Shown piece after piece: positions 50,608 to 58,647 of a stretch of 62,136 nt of DNA. Under the pieces are notes generated by a model. That model had not been told where the DNA came from and did not search any database. It saw only the letters and a list, made by a program, of their open reading frames with translations. Made by a program: the position numbers and the translations under genes. The number at the start of each line of letters is the position of its first letter. Positions within the stretch are counted from its first letter, which is position 1. The stretch is from Streptomyces sp. RPT161 (lineage in GTDB: Bacteria > Actinomycetota > Actinomycetes > Streptomycetales > Streptomycetaceae): positions 1-62,136 of the forward strand of contig NZ_JAPZVN010000031.1 of NCBI RefSeq assembly GCF_027533845.1, written 5' to 3'.

Positions 50608-51669
50608 GCCTCCCGCCAACTGCGCGAGGGCCGACGCCAGGAAGTGGTCGCCCCAGATCAGCTCATGGCCGGTCGCGGTGCCGCTCGCCATGTCGTAGCA
50701 GCCGTCGAGCAGCATCCCGGCCGGGCGGTGGTCCGCCGATCTCCCGTGGACGCCGGTCAAATGGCCCTTGACCAGCGCCGACACCAGCTGCCGCGCGGAG
50801 TCCGCGTCGTCCAGTGCCAGCAGTGCGACGGCGGCGATGGCACCGGCCGAGGTGTCCCGGGGGCCGTGCTGCTCGGTGAAGCTCCACGAAGGGACGGACG
50901 CCGCCGTGCAGTTGGCCCAGTACCGGGCCGCCTGCCGCGCGGCATCGGCGAACCCGGCGGTCCGCAGCTCACGGGCCGCCGTGGCGAAGGCGAGCATGCC
51001 CCATGCCTGACCGCGGGACCAACCGCCCGGCGGATGCGTCCCCTCCGGCTCCCCGCCGAGGGCCACGGTGGCCCGTACGGCGCCGTCCGCGGCGAGGCAC
51101 AGCTCCAGGTGGCGGACGGCGTTGGCGTGGGCGATCTCCAGCCAGCGCGGGCGGTCCGCGGTACGGCCCGCCCAGCAGAGCAGCGCGGTCACCGCCGCCA
51201 CCGAGTCGATGGCGGTGGTCGACAGGCCGCGGTCGCCCTGCCCGAACGCGGTGCCCAACGGGATGAGGCCCAGCCGGTCGTCGTAGGCGGTGGCGAGCGC
51301 CGCCGCGCCGTCCAACGCCACGGCCAGCGCGGTCTCGTCGCCGCACAGCAGATGGCCGGACACGGCGCCGTACCAGAAGGTCATGGCCCGGGTGACGGTG
51401 TCGTCGGCGGTCCGCTCGCGCAGCCGGGCGGTCCAGGCGACCGCCCGGTCACGGTCCTCCGGGTCACCGCTGTGCCGGGCGGCCAGCCAGAGCAGGCCCG
51501 TCCAGTAGCCCGCGGTCCAGGAACCGCGCCGGGTGGTGGTCCACGCCCCGCTGCCGGGGTCGGCGTACAAGGGGTAGCGGTCGCCCACCTCCTGTGCGGT
51601 GGCACGCACCCGGTCGAGCATAGCGGACAGTGACGCGTCCGGGTCGAACTCGTCGGCGGATGACTTCAC
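50596..51669 (-). CDS. GH88/GH105-like unsaturated glycosyl hydrolase
   Basis: A 357-aa (alpha/alpha)6-barrel protein. Characteristic motifs are RGSWTAGYWTGLLWLAARH, TAIDSVAAV, PPGGWSRGQAWGMLAFA, the helix starting RDTSAGAIAAVALL and the final ELIWGDHFLASAL. Such enzymes hydrolyse unsaturated uronic-acid glycosides by enol-ether hydration. No signal peptide, so cytosolic. In this cluster no lyase or uronate gene accompanies it, so it may act on a glycosylated pathway compound instead. GTG start at 51669, 1 nt after the thioesterase stop, in an operon with thioesterase and MFS pump. Confidence 0.85.
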   Translation of the reverse strand: MKSSADEFDPDASLSAMLDRVRATAQEVGDRYPLYADPGSGAWTTTRRGSWTAGYWTGLLWLAARHSGDPEDRDRAVAWTARLRERTADDTVTRAMTFWYGAVSGHLLCGDETALAVALDGAAALATAYDDRLGLIPLGTAFGQGDRGLSTTAIDSVAAVTALLCWAGRTADRPRWLEIAHANAVRHLELCLAADGAVRATVALGGEPEGTHPPGGWSRGQAWGMLAFATAARELRTAGFADAARQAARYWANCTAASVPSWSFTEQHGPRDTSAGAIAAVALLALDDADSARQLVSALVKGHLTGVHGRSADHRPAGMLLDGCYDMASGTATGHELIWGDHFLASALAQLAGGAGG

Positions 51670-51670
51670 T

Positions 51671-52471
51671 TCAGGCCTCCGACACCAGCAGGGTCTGCAC
51701 CGCGCTCCCGATCCGCCCCGCCCCGTCCAGCAGCGCGGCGTGCGCGGCGCCGCCGCCGGTCGGGCCGGTCCGGGTGACGGCCCGTAGCGCGATCCACCGC
51801 CCGGTCGGCGGACGGTGCAGATGTACGCTCAGATCGACGTTGACGCAGCTGTACAGGTCCGGCGGCAGGGTCGACCCGGTTCCGTAGCAGAACTCGGCCG
51901 CGGCCACGGCCAGTTGCTCGGGCAGCACGGCTGCGTCCGGGAGCACCGGGCAGCACAGGCGTACCCACGCGGTGTCCGAGGCGTCGTCAACCAGGCGCAG
52001 CTCAACGGCGTCCCGGTTGAACGAGACCGTCCCACCCGTATCGCGCAGCCGTACCCCGGTGTGCGGCGGTGGCGGGGGATCGTCCGGCGGCCCGTCCGGC
52101 AGCGTCGGCCGCCGGGTGGCCCGCAGGTACACAAGGCTGCCGCGTGCCACCGCTGTTCCGTCGGCGGTGACCAGGGCGTCCACCACGTCGAAGCTGCGGC
52201 CGGTGCGGAGCGGGGAGACCGCCACCCGCAGCGGTTCGGCCGGAACCGGACGCAGGAAGTCGACGGTGAGCCGGGCCAGGGCGCGCCGGGCGTCGATCCC
52301 GCGCCGGGCGTACTGAGTGACCAGCAGCGCGACCGCCGCGCCGTGCAGCCGTCCGGCGTCCCACGGTCCGGTGGCGTGCGGGGCGGGTACGAACTCGACG
52401 CCGCGCGGCACGAACAGCGGGCCGCCGTCGGCCGACTCCACGGTGGACCCGGCGGTCACCGCGGACGTCAT
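51671..52471 (-). CDS. Acyl-CoA thioesterase, double hot-dog type
   Basis: A 266-aa protein of the TesB-like/4HBT_3 double hot-dog family. The first hot-dog has LHGAAVALLVTQYARRGID followed by RLTVDFLRPVP, which is diagnostic; the second contains CVNVDLSVHLHRPPTGRWIAL. It hydrolyses acyl-CoA esters. With ligase, CoA-transferase and dehydrogenase on the opposite strand, it may release the finished acid or remove dead-end thioesters. ATGA overlap with the MFS stop, so translationally coupled. Confidence 0.85.
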   Translation of the reverse strand: MTSAVTAGSTVESADGGPLFVPRGVEFVPAPHATGPWDAGRLHGAAVALLVTQYARRGIDARRALARLTVDFLRPVPAEPLRVAVSPLRTGRSFDVVDALVTADGTAVARGSLVYLRATRRPTLPDGPPDDPPPPPHTGVRLRDTGGTVSFNRDAVELRLVDDASDTAWVRLCCPVLPDAAVLPEQLAVAAAEFCYGTGSTLPPDLYSCVNVDLSVHLHRPPTGRWIALRAVTRTGPTGGGAAHAALLDGAGRIGSAVQTLLVSEA

Positions 52472-53694
52472 GCGCCCGCCTTGGCGGCCGAGCGCCGACC
52501 GCCCGTCGCGCACAGCGCCGCGACGGCGAACACCGCGGCGACCAGCGTCCAGCCCACCGGATAGCCGCCCCTGGTGTCGACCAGGAAGCCGAACGACAGC
52601 GGGCCGACCACGAATCCGGCGAAGAAGCCCATGGACACCAGCGCGGAGGCGTGGCCGGTGCTGCCGAAGCCGCGGCCCTTGACGACGGCCACCATGGAGA
52701 CCGCGTTCGCCGCCACCGCGGAACCGCCCAGCCCTATGGCGCCGATCCAGATCAGCCAGTGGGCGCTCGACGCGCTGGGCACCAGCACCGCGAAGCACAC
52801 CGCGGCGATCGCCAGCACGATCAACGAGGCGGAGAGATTGGCCAGTCGGTCGCTGAAGCGCGCCCACAGTATGCGCGCGAAGATCCCGGAGACACCCAGC
52901 GCCGCGATCAGCGCGCCCGCGGCCTGGTCACCCATGCCCAGATGCTGGTGGGCGTAGAGCGGCAGATAGGTGTTGAGCGCGGCCAGACCGCTGCCGATGC
53001 ACAGCGAGTAGGCCATCAGCCAGTGGGTCGCGGTGTTCGGCATCCCGGGCAGCGTCAGCCGCCTGGCCTGGCCGGTGGCGGCGTCCCGGGGCAGCACAGC
53101 GGCCAGCACCGCAGCCACCACGGCGACCGGTGCGACCAGCGCGAGCGCCCCGCGCCAGGACAGCGCCCTGGCCAGCGTGGGAAGCAGCAGCCCGGCCACG
53201 AAGGCGCCGAGCTGTACACCGGACTGCTTGACGCCCACCGCGGCCGCCCTGCGCTCGGCGGGCAGATGGGTGGCTATCAGCTTGTTGGTCGAGGGGTTGG
53301 CGAGGGCCTGCGGCACTCCGGCCAGCACCAGCGTGCCGAGCAGGAACCAGTACGTACGGGTGGCGGCCAGCAGACCGAAGTCCACGGCGATCAGCGCCAG
53401 TAGCGCGACCAGTGCCCGGCGGCCCCCGATGACATCGGTGAGATGGCCCGCGTACAGCGACAGCACGGTGGCGGTGCCGAACGCGACGGCGGTGAGCAGT
53501 CCCAACTGGGACTTGGATATGTGCAGATCGTCGATGATGAACGGCCCCAGTGAGCCGATCGCGTACAGCACCAGCATGGACAGCGCCATGCCGCTGGTGA
53601 GCAGTGGGAGCAGGGTCCTGGGTGAGCTGCCGGGACGGTCGGCGGCGGGTGCCGCCGCGTTGGTGGTGTTCTTTTCAACCGATTCGGTGGCCAT
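52468..53694 (-). CDS. MFS transporter (divergent from tetR)
   Basis: A 408-aa major-facilitator protein with 12 predicted helices. Visible: LLPLLTSGMALSMLVLYAIG, then the loop GHLTDVIGGRRALVALLALI (motif A between helices 2 and 3), and the helix-8 region with RILWARFSDRLANL. I start at the ATG at 53694 (MATESVEKN) with GGGGGAC upstream. The TetR gene is transcribed divergently 90 bp away, the usual arrangement of a pump and its repressor, so a cluster metabolite or intermediate is probably both substrate and inducer. Confidence 0.88.
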   Translation of the reverse strand: MATESVEKNTTNAAAPAADRPGSSPRTLLPLLTSGMALSMLVLYAIGSLGPFIIDDLHISKSQLGLLTAVAFGTATVLSLYAGHLTDVIGGRRALVALLALIAVDFGLLAATRTYWFLLGTLVLAGVPQALANPSTNKLIATHLPAERRAAAVGVKQSGVQLGAFVAGLLLPTLARALSWRGALALVAPVAVVAAVLAAVLPRDAATGQARRLTLPGMPNTATHWLMAYSLCIGSGLAALNTYLPLYAHQHLGMGDQAAGALIAALGVSGIFARILWARFSDRLANLSASLIVLAIAAVCFAVLVPSASSAHWLIWIGAIGLGGSAVAANAVSMVAVVKGRGFGSTGHASALVSMGFFAGFVVGPLSFGFLVDTRGGYPVGWTLVAAVFAVAALCATGGRRSAAKAGA

Positions 53695-53751
53695 CGCTTG
53701 CGTCCCCCATTGCCTGGATGCCAATAATGGAGTGAATTTCAATGTAGTAGA

Positions 53752-53772
53752 ACTCTAGATACACACTATAGT
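53752..53772. promoter_or_regulatory. Candidate TetR operator: ACTCTAGA-N5-ACTATAGT
   Basis: Two 8-bp near-palindromic units at 53752-53759 and 53765-53772, 13 bp apart, between the pump and tetR. The second (TATAGT, 53767-53772) could be the -10 of tetR, and the first (TAGAGT on the minus strand) the -10 of the pump. The same unit and spacing occur at 43551-43571. Confidence 0.6.
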
Positions 53773-53784
53773 AAGTAGGTAGTG

Positions 53785-54441
53785 ATGGCGACGGCGAAGA
53801 AGACCGACGGACGGCGCGCACGGGCCGAGCTGACCAGGGCGCGGATGCTGGACGCGGCCATGCGCCTGTTCGTCGAGAACGGCTACGGGGCGACGACCAT
53901 CGAGTCCATCGCCCGCGAGGCCGGGGTGGCCGTACAGACGATGTACTTCTCGTTCGGCAACAAGCAGAAGATCCTCAAGGAGCTCATCGACCGGCATGTC
54001 GCCGGTGACGACGACCCGGTGCCCACCCTGGAACGCCCCTGGGTGGCCGAGGCGCTGGACGCCCCCGATCCGGTGGAGCAGTTGCGGTTGCAGGCGCGGG
54101 GCGCCCGGGAGATCTACGAGCGGGTGGGCGGCCTGCTCGAGGTGCTGCGCAACGCCGCGGTGGTCAGCGGTGACGCGACGGAGCTGTGGCAGACCAACCA
54201 GCACCAACGGATCGTCGTCCAGGGGCACTTCGTGGACGCGCTGGCCAAGAAGGGCGCGCTGCCGGACGGCATGGCACGGGACCGGGCCGTGGACATCTGC
54301 TACGGGCTGCTCGGTCCCGAGCTCTACCACCTGCTGGTACACGAACGCGGCTGGACCCCGCGCGAGTGGGAGCAGTGGGTGTTCGACAGCCTGCGCGGCC
54401 ACCTCGTCGGCGAGGGGCGATCCGCGGGCGGCGACCGGTAA
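53785..54441 (+). CDS. TetR/AcrR-family regulator
   Basis: A 218-aa repressor. The N-terminal HTH (RARAELTRARMLDAAMRLFVE, NGYGATTIESIAREAGVAVQ, TMYFSFGNKQKILKELI) is a textbook TetR_N domain; YFSFGNK is the end of the recognition helix region. The C-terminal ligand domain is helical and unrecognised. ATG at 53785 (GTG one codon earlier possible). It is divergent from the MFS pump and 30 nt upstream of the flavin hydroxylase, so it likely represses its own operon, the pump and, through the matching repeat at 43551, the C-A relic/FAD gene pair. Confidence 0.9.
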   Translation: MATAKKTDGRRARAELTRARMLDAAMRLFVENGYGATTIESIAREAGVAVQTMYFSFGNKQKILKELIDRHVAGDDDPVPTLERPWVAEALDAPDPVEQLRLQARGAREIYERVGGLLEVLRNAAVVSGDATELWQTNQHQRIVVQGHFVDALAKKGALPDGMARDRAVDICYGLLGPELYHLLVHERGWTPREWEQWVFDSLRGHLVGEGRSAGGDR

Positions 54442-54471
54442 CGCAATCGACCAGCGCGAGGAGTTGGGGGC

Positions 54472-56097
54472 ATGACGGTGTCGGACGAGGGCCTGGACAC
54501 ACAGGTGGTGATCGTCGGTGGCGGGCCGGTCGGCCTGGTCACGGCGCTGCTGCTGGCCCGGTGGGGGGTGCGCAGCACGGTCCTTGAGCGGCGGACCGAG
54601 CCCTCGCCGCTGCCCAGGGCCAGGGCGCTGACCGCGCCCACCATGGAGGCGCTGCGCTCGCTCGGTCTTGAGCGGCGGGTGCGGGCGGCTGCACTGCCGG
54701 TCGAAGTCACCGGCCGCCACTACTACTTCGGCCGCTCGCTGACCGACCCGGACTTCCGGCGGTTGGCCCGGTCCAGGTCCTCCCGGCTGACCGAGGCCAG
54801 CGCGGTGGCACCCGCGATCTGCACCCAGGACCGGCTGGAGCCCGTCCTGCGGACCGCCGTGCGCGGCACGCCCGCCGTCACCCTGCTCACCGGCACCGAG
54901 GTGACCTCCGTCGAGCCGCGCGCTGACCGGGTGGAGGTCGGCTACCGGGCGCGCGGCGCCCGGCCCGGGCGCGTCTGCCGGGCGGCCTACTGCGTGGCCG
55001 CCGACGGTGCGCACAGTGTGGCGCGCGAGGCGGTGGGGATCCGGATGAGCGAGCCGGAAGAGACCTCACATAACCTCAACATCCTTTTCGAGGCGGACCT
55101 CGACCCGCTGCTCGCCGACCGGCGCAGTGCCATCTACTTCCTGGACAGCGGAGAGGTGCACGGCTACCTGATGCCCGGCGACGGCGCACGCCGCTGGTTG
55201 TTCAACCAGATACTCGACGGCCCCTACCGCCCCGCGACCGACGACACCGACCGGTGCGCGGACGCGGTACGGCGCGTCCTCGGCCCCGGCGGCCCGCCGG
55301 TGAGCGTGGTCGACCGGCAGCGCTGGACCGGGGTGAGCCGGCTCGCCGAACGGTTCGGCGAGGGCCGGTTGGTGCTGGTCGGCGACGCGGCGCACGTCGT
55401 CACCCCGTTCAGCGGGATCGGACTGAACCTCGGGGTGCAGGACGCCTGCAACGCGGCCTGGAAGCTCGCCGGTGCGGTACTGGGCTGGGGCGGCCCCGCG
55501 CTCGTGCGGTCCTACGAGGTCGAGCGGCGGGCGGTCGCGGCGTGGACCATCGCCGAGGACCGGGAGACGATGCGGGCCGCCCGCCCGTCCGGCGCCCCGC
55601 CCGACGACCAGGCGGGCATGGGCCGTTGGGGCCACTGGTACGGGCGGATGCTGGAGCGCCGCAACGACCAGGGGCTCGTCTTCGGCTACCACTACGACTC
55701 CACCGCGGTGCTGCCGGACGGCAGCCCGCCGCCGTCCAACGACGACCCGTTCGGCTCGTACGTCCCCTGCGGGCGGCCGGGGCACCGGGCGCCGCACACC
55801 GTACTGGAACTCGCCTCCGGCGCCCGGGTGCCGGTCGCCGACCTGTACGGCCCCTGGTTCACCCTGCTCGTCGGCGACACCGCGTCCGCCGTGCCGGACC
55901 GCCCGCCGGTACGGGTCCACCAGGTCGCCTCGGCCGAGCCGGGCACCGACTGGACGCAGCTGTACGGCATCGCCAAGGACGGCGCGGTGCTGATCCGCCC
56001 GGACGGGCATGTCGCGGCCCGCTATCCGTCGGTCCCCGCGGACTTCGCCGGGGTCCTGGGGAAGGACCTGCGCCGCCTTGTCGGCGAGGTGCGGTAG
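54472..56097 (+). CDS. PHBH-type group A flavin monooxygenase
   Basis: A 541-aa single-component aromatic/polyketide-type hydroxylase. FAD motif 1 VVIVGGGPVGLVTALLLARWG, the NAD(P)H/FAD DG motif CVAADGAHSVAREAVG and the GD motif LVLVGDAAHVVTPFSGIGLN followed by DACNAAWKLAG are all present. A thioredoxin-like C-terminal domain (about 430-541) is typical of PgaE/MhpA-like enzymes. It hydroxylates or epoxidises aromatic substrates using NAD(P)H and O2. GAGGAG 8 nt before the ATG; 30 nt after tetR, hence in its operon. The substrate may be the cluster's acyl compound or an inducer to be detoxified. Confidence 0.9.
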   Translation: MTVSDEGLDTQVVIVGGGPVGLVTALLLARWGVRSTVLERRTEPSPLPRARALTAPTMEALRSLGLERRVRAAALPVEVTGRHYYFGRSLTDPDFRRLARSRSSRLTEASAVAPAICTQDRLEPVLRTAVRGTPAVTLLTGTEVTSVEPRADRVEVGYRARGARPGRVCRAAYCVAADGAHSVAREAVGIRMSEPEETSHNLNILFEADLDPLLADRRSAIYFLDSGEVHGYLMPGDGARRWLFNQILDGPYRPATDDTDRCADAVRRVLGPGGPPVSVVDRQRWTGVSRLAERFGEGRLVLVGDAAHVVTPFSGIGLNLGVQDACNAAWKLAGAVLGWGGPALVRSYEVERRAVAAWTIAEDRETMRAARPSGAPPDDQAGMGRWGHWYGRMLERRNDQGLVFGYHYDSTAVLPDGSPPPSNDDPFGSYVPCGRPGHRAPHTVLELASGARVPVADLYGPWFTLLVGDTASAVPDRPPVRVHQVASAEPGTDWTQLYGIAKDGAVLIRPDGHVAARYPSVPADFAGVLGKDLRRLVGEVR

Positions 56098-56156
56098 TGG
56101 CGTCACCGCCGGGTCCTCGCGTGGCGGGCGCCGCGCGATGGCGTCAGGCTGGGGGC

Positions 56157-56360
56157 ATGAGCCGGTATCCGTATGTGGTGTACGCGTGGGACGGGCACAG
56201 CCCGTACCGGCTGGTCATGTTCCCCAACGAGAGCTACCGGCAGGTGCACACCAGGGAGGAACTCGAGGTGCTGGCCAAGGAGTGGGGGCTGGACCTCGAC
56301 GATCCCGACCAGGTGGTGTGGGAGGGCGGCGACCTCTGGCCGCCGCCGTCACAGCAGTGA
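56157..56360 (+). CDS. Small hypothetical acidic protein
   Basis: A 67-aa protein starting MSRYPYVVYAWDGHSPYR, rich in aromatic and acidic residues, ending DLWPPPSQQ. Codon usage is typical of the host, and an ATG with GGGGG upstream supports expression. I do not recognise the family. Its last 12 bases overlap the 3' end of the convergent phosphatase gene. Confidence 0.65.
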   Translation: MSRYPYVVYAWDGHSPYRLVMFPNESYRQVHTREELEVLAKEWGLDLDDPDQVVWEGGDLWPPPSQQ

Positions 56361-57467
56361 CCGCCTCGCCCCGGCCGACGTGTCACGGCGGAACGCCAGC
56401 ACCGCCGCGTCGTCGTTGAGCGAGCCGCCCGCGTACGCCCGCACATCGGCGAGCAGTTCGTCCAGCAGTGCGTCGGGGTCGTCCGCCCGCATCGCGGCGA
56501 CCCGCTCCAGCAGTGGGTAGAACCGGTCCGCCGCGTCGCGTGCCTCGGAGACCCCGTCGGTGTAGAGCAGCAGCAGCTCACCCGGGCGGAAGTCGACGGT
56601 CCGGGCGGTGTAGGCGCCGCCCACCAGGGACAGCAGCGCCAGCGGCGGGGCGTACGCGGGTGGGTGGACCTCCACCGTGGCGCCGGACGCGTCCCGCAGC
56701 AGCGGCGGCGGATGGCCGCAGTTGACGATCGTGGCCGGGCCGTGGTCCGGGACGCCGACCAGTACGGCGGTCACGAACTCCTCGCCGCCCGGCCGCCGGG
56801 CGAGCGCCCCGTCCAGGCGGCGCGCCACGGTGGTGAGGTCCGGCTCGGTCTGCGAGGCGTCCCGGAACACCCCCAGCACGTCCACGGCCGCCTCCACCGC
56901 GGACAGCCCCTTGCCGCGCACATCGCCGAGCAGCAACCGCGTGCCGTAGGGCGTGGGCAGCACCTCGTACAGGTCACCGCCGATCCGGGCCTCCGCCGCG
57001 GCGGCCACGTACCGCACCGCGACCCGCAGCGGCCCGAAGCGCCGGGGGACCGGCCGCAGCAGCGCCTGCTGGGCGGCGGCCGCCACACTGCGCACCTGGG
57101 CCAGTTCCCGCTCCCGCGCGGCGACCAGCGCCACCGAGGCGGTACTGGTGAAGGTGACCGCCAGCACGGTGGCCGCGGCCGTGGCGTGCACGACCGTGGG
57201 CACCCCGCTGTTGGCCAGGCTGAGCACGCCCACGGCCAGCGTGCCGACCAGCCCGGCGACCAGCGGTACCGCCGCCTTGCGGGTACTGATCGCGGCCAGC
57301 ACGGGCAGCGCCGCCAGGATCGGGGAGAACGTCGACCCGGGGCCGGTGAGCAGGTCCACCACGATCGCGGCCGCGATCAGCAGGTACGCCAGGCCGATCA
57401 GGACCCGCACCTGCAGCGACAGGCGCACCGGCGGCAACTGCGGCTGGGCAACCGCGACCCCGGCCAT
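56349..57467 (-). CDS. SpoIIE/RsbU-type membrane serine phosphatase
   Basis: A 372-aa PP2C-like phosphatase. About four N-terminal membrane helices (residues 15-110) precede a short linker and the SpoIIE domain: ARIGGDLYEVLPTPYGTRLL, LLGDVRGKGLSAVEAAV, NCGHPPPLL, LLLYTDGVSEARD and LNDDAAVLAF. The metal-binding Asp residues are present. Such phosphatases dephosphorylate anti-anti-sigma factors, linking a membrane signal to sigma-factor release. The ATG at 57467 has GGAGGG 7 nt upstream. Its partner is not adjacent; the ATPase at 9730 is of the right class but 47 kb away. Confidence 0.92.
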   Translation of the reverse strand: MAGVAVAQPQLPPVRLSLQVRVLIGLAYLLIAAAIVVDLLTGPGSTFSPILAALPVLAAISTRKAAVPLVAGLVGTLAVGVLSLANSGVPTVVHATAAATVLAVTFTSTASVALVAARERELAQVRSVAAAAQQALLRPVPRRFGPLRVAVRYVAAAAEARIGGDLYEVLPTPYGTRLLLGDVRGKGLSAVEAAVDVLGVFRDASQTEPDLTTVARRLDGALARRPGGEEFVTAVLVGVPDHGPATIVNCGHPPPLLRDASGATVEVHPPAYAPPLALLSLVGGAYTARTVDFRPGELLLLYTDGVSEARDAADRFYPLLERVAAMRADDPDALLDELLADVRAYAGGSLNDDAAVLAFRRDTSAGARRSLL

Positions 57468-58024
57468 GGCTCCCTCCTGCCCGACTCGCCCGGCAGTCAA
57501 GAACCATTATCCCGCGCGGTCGCCCGCCAGGATTGGCCGAAAGCGCCACCGGAGAAGAAGGCCCCCGCGCCCCCGAATCCGCCCCCGGGAGCTCCCGTGC
57601 CAGGGCCCGGGCCCGTCCCCGGGACCACATCCCCGGCGGCCACGGCCCTGGAAGGCCCACCAGACGGGGCCCAGGACGCCATCTGCCGTTGTGCGCCGGT
57701 GTGTTGGGCGACCATCTGCCCTCGCGCCGTCACCGCGCCCGGAAAGCAGAAGGCCTGCCCGGTGCGACGGGGGATGCACACCGGGCAGGCACAAGGATCT
57801 TTTTACCGCATCGAGGGGTGGTTATGCATCAAAATCTTGTTCGCTTTGCCATTCACCGCGCCACTGGCAACGAAATCAGGCCACGGGCCCTCATCGAGGG
57901 GGCCGCCACCGGGGCGAGGGGCGGCGCCGGGCCGTGGTGGCGCGGCGCCGCCCCTGCGGTGCAGGTGGCCCTGACCCCCGTCCGGGGCCACCTCGCTGTG
58001 GAGCCGTGTGGACACGGCGCCGGT
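57468..58024. other. 557-bp region without a recognisable gene
   Basis: Contains a strong hairpin (separate entry) followed by an unusually AT-rich stretch (about 57791-57880) compared with the rest of the window. An open frame starting at 57825 has no GC3 bias in its first 20 codons and runs antisense to the regulator, so I do not call it. The AT-rich part could be a promoter or the site of a small RNA. Confidence 0.45.
57753..57790 (+). terminator. 12-bp hairpin with downstream T-run
   Basis: GCCTGCCCGGTG, 14-base loop, CACCGGGCAGGC; perfect stem. Five Ts occur at 57800-57804, 9 bases after the stem on the plus strand. No plus-strand gene ends here, so it terminates either the minus-strand EspR-like gene from the other side or an unannotated plus-strand RNA. 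Confidence 0.55.
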
Positions 58025-58495
58025 TCAGGGGCTTTGGGGTGGGTCGGAGGGCAGGTTCATCTCGCGGCGGAACTGGCCGATGATGGTGGTGAGGCAGTCC
58101 TGGACATCGGGTGGAAGTCCGACCGCGCGCAGCGCGATGGCGCGTACCCGCTGGTCGCGCATGGCGACGAGGAAGCGGACCTCCTCCTCCACGCGCTGGG
58201 TCTGCGAGGCGGACAGATCGCCCAGCAGGTATCCGACGGGCACGCCGAAGAACTTGGCCACCGCCCGCAGCACGTCCGGGCTGGGGTTGGCCCGCTTGCC
58301 GTTGCGCAGCATCGACAGGTACTGCTCGGTGAGGGTGACCCCGCCGTACTCCTCGGTTCCCTTGCTGATCTCGGCAGCCACATGGGCGTTGGTGTAGGGG
58401 GCGCCTGGCGGGTGCATGTGCGCGAACAGGTAGTTGAGGCGTTCGGCCAGCGGCCCGCAGGTGGGCTTGGGCGGTGTGTCACCTCCGGCTGCCAT
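58025..58495 (-). CDS. EspR-like XRE DNA-binding protein
   Basis: A 156-aa regulator. The N-terminal HTH (LAERLNYLFAHMHPPGAPYT, then VTLTEQYLSMLRNGKRANPS, DVLRAVAKFFGVPVGYLLGD) and the C-terminal helical region (EEVRFLVAMRDQRVRAIALR, AVGLPPDVQDCLTTII) match the layout of mycobacterial EspR, a dimeric nucleoid-associated regulator. The ATG at 58495 directly follows GGTAGGAG, closer than ideal spacing. Elaborate inverted repeats lie just upstream (58517-58629), probably its own operator. It is codirectional with the amidohydrolase gene upstream. Confidence 0.85.
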   Translation of the reverse strand: MAAGGDTPPKPTCGPLAERLNYLFAHMHPPGAPYTNAHVAAEISKGTEEYGGVTLTEQYLSMLRNGKRANPSPDVLRAVAKFFGVPVGYLLGDLSASQTQRVEEEVRFLVAMRDQRVRAIALRAVGLPPDVQDCLTTIIGQFRREMNLPSDPPQSP

Positions 58496-58516
58496 CTCCT
58501 ACCGTCCTTCCAACGT

Positions 58517-58629
58517 CTCACCGCCAGTTAAGCCACTTAACTGCACGCCTGGCATCCTGCCATGTAAGCGCTGCCATGCACCAGTCCAATTCAGAAACCG
58601 GCTGGTCAGGCTACTTAACTGGCGGTGAG
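58517..58629. promoter_or_regulatory. Paired 16-bp inverted repeats upstream of the EspR-like gene
   Basis: CTCACCGCCAGTTAAG (58517-58532) and CTTAACTGGCGGTGAG (58614-58629) are exact reverse complements 81 bp apart. The left arm also forms a local palindrome CAGTTAAG-CCA-CTTAACTG (58525-58543). TGCCATG is repeated between the arms. The arrangement suits cooperative binding and DNA looping by a dimeric regulator. Confidence 0.65.
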
Positions 58630-58647
58630 GGAGTTGTCCGGAAGGGC

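Noticed and set aside
57825-58531. Plus-strand frame starting MHQNLVRFAIHR
   Set aside because: First codons lack host GC3 bias and the rest runs antisense to the EspR-like gene; no family resemblance.
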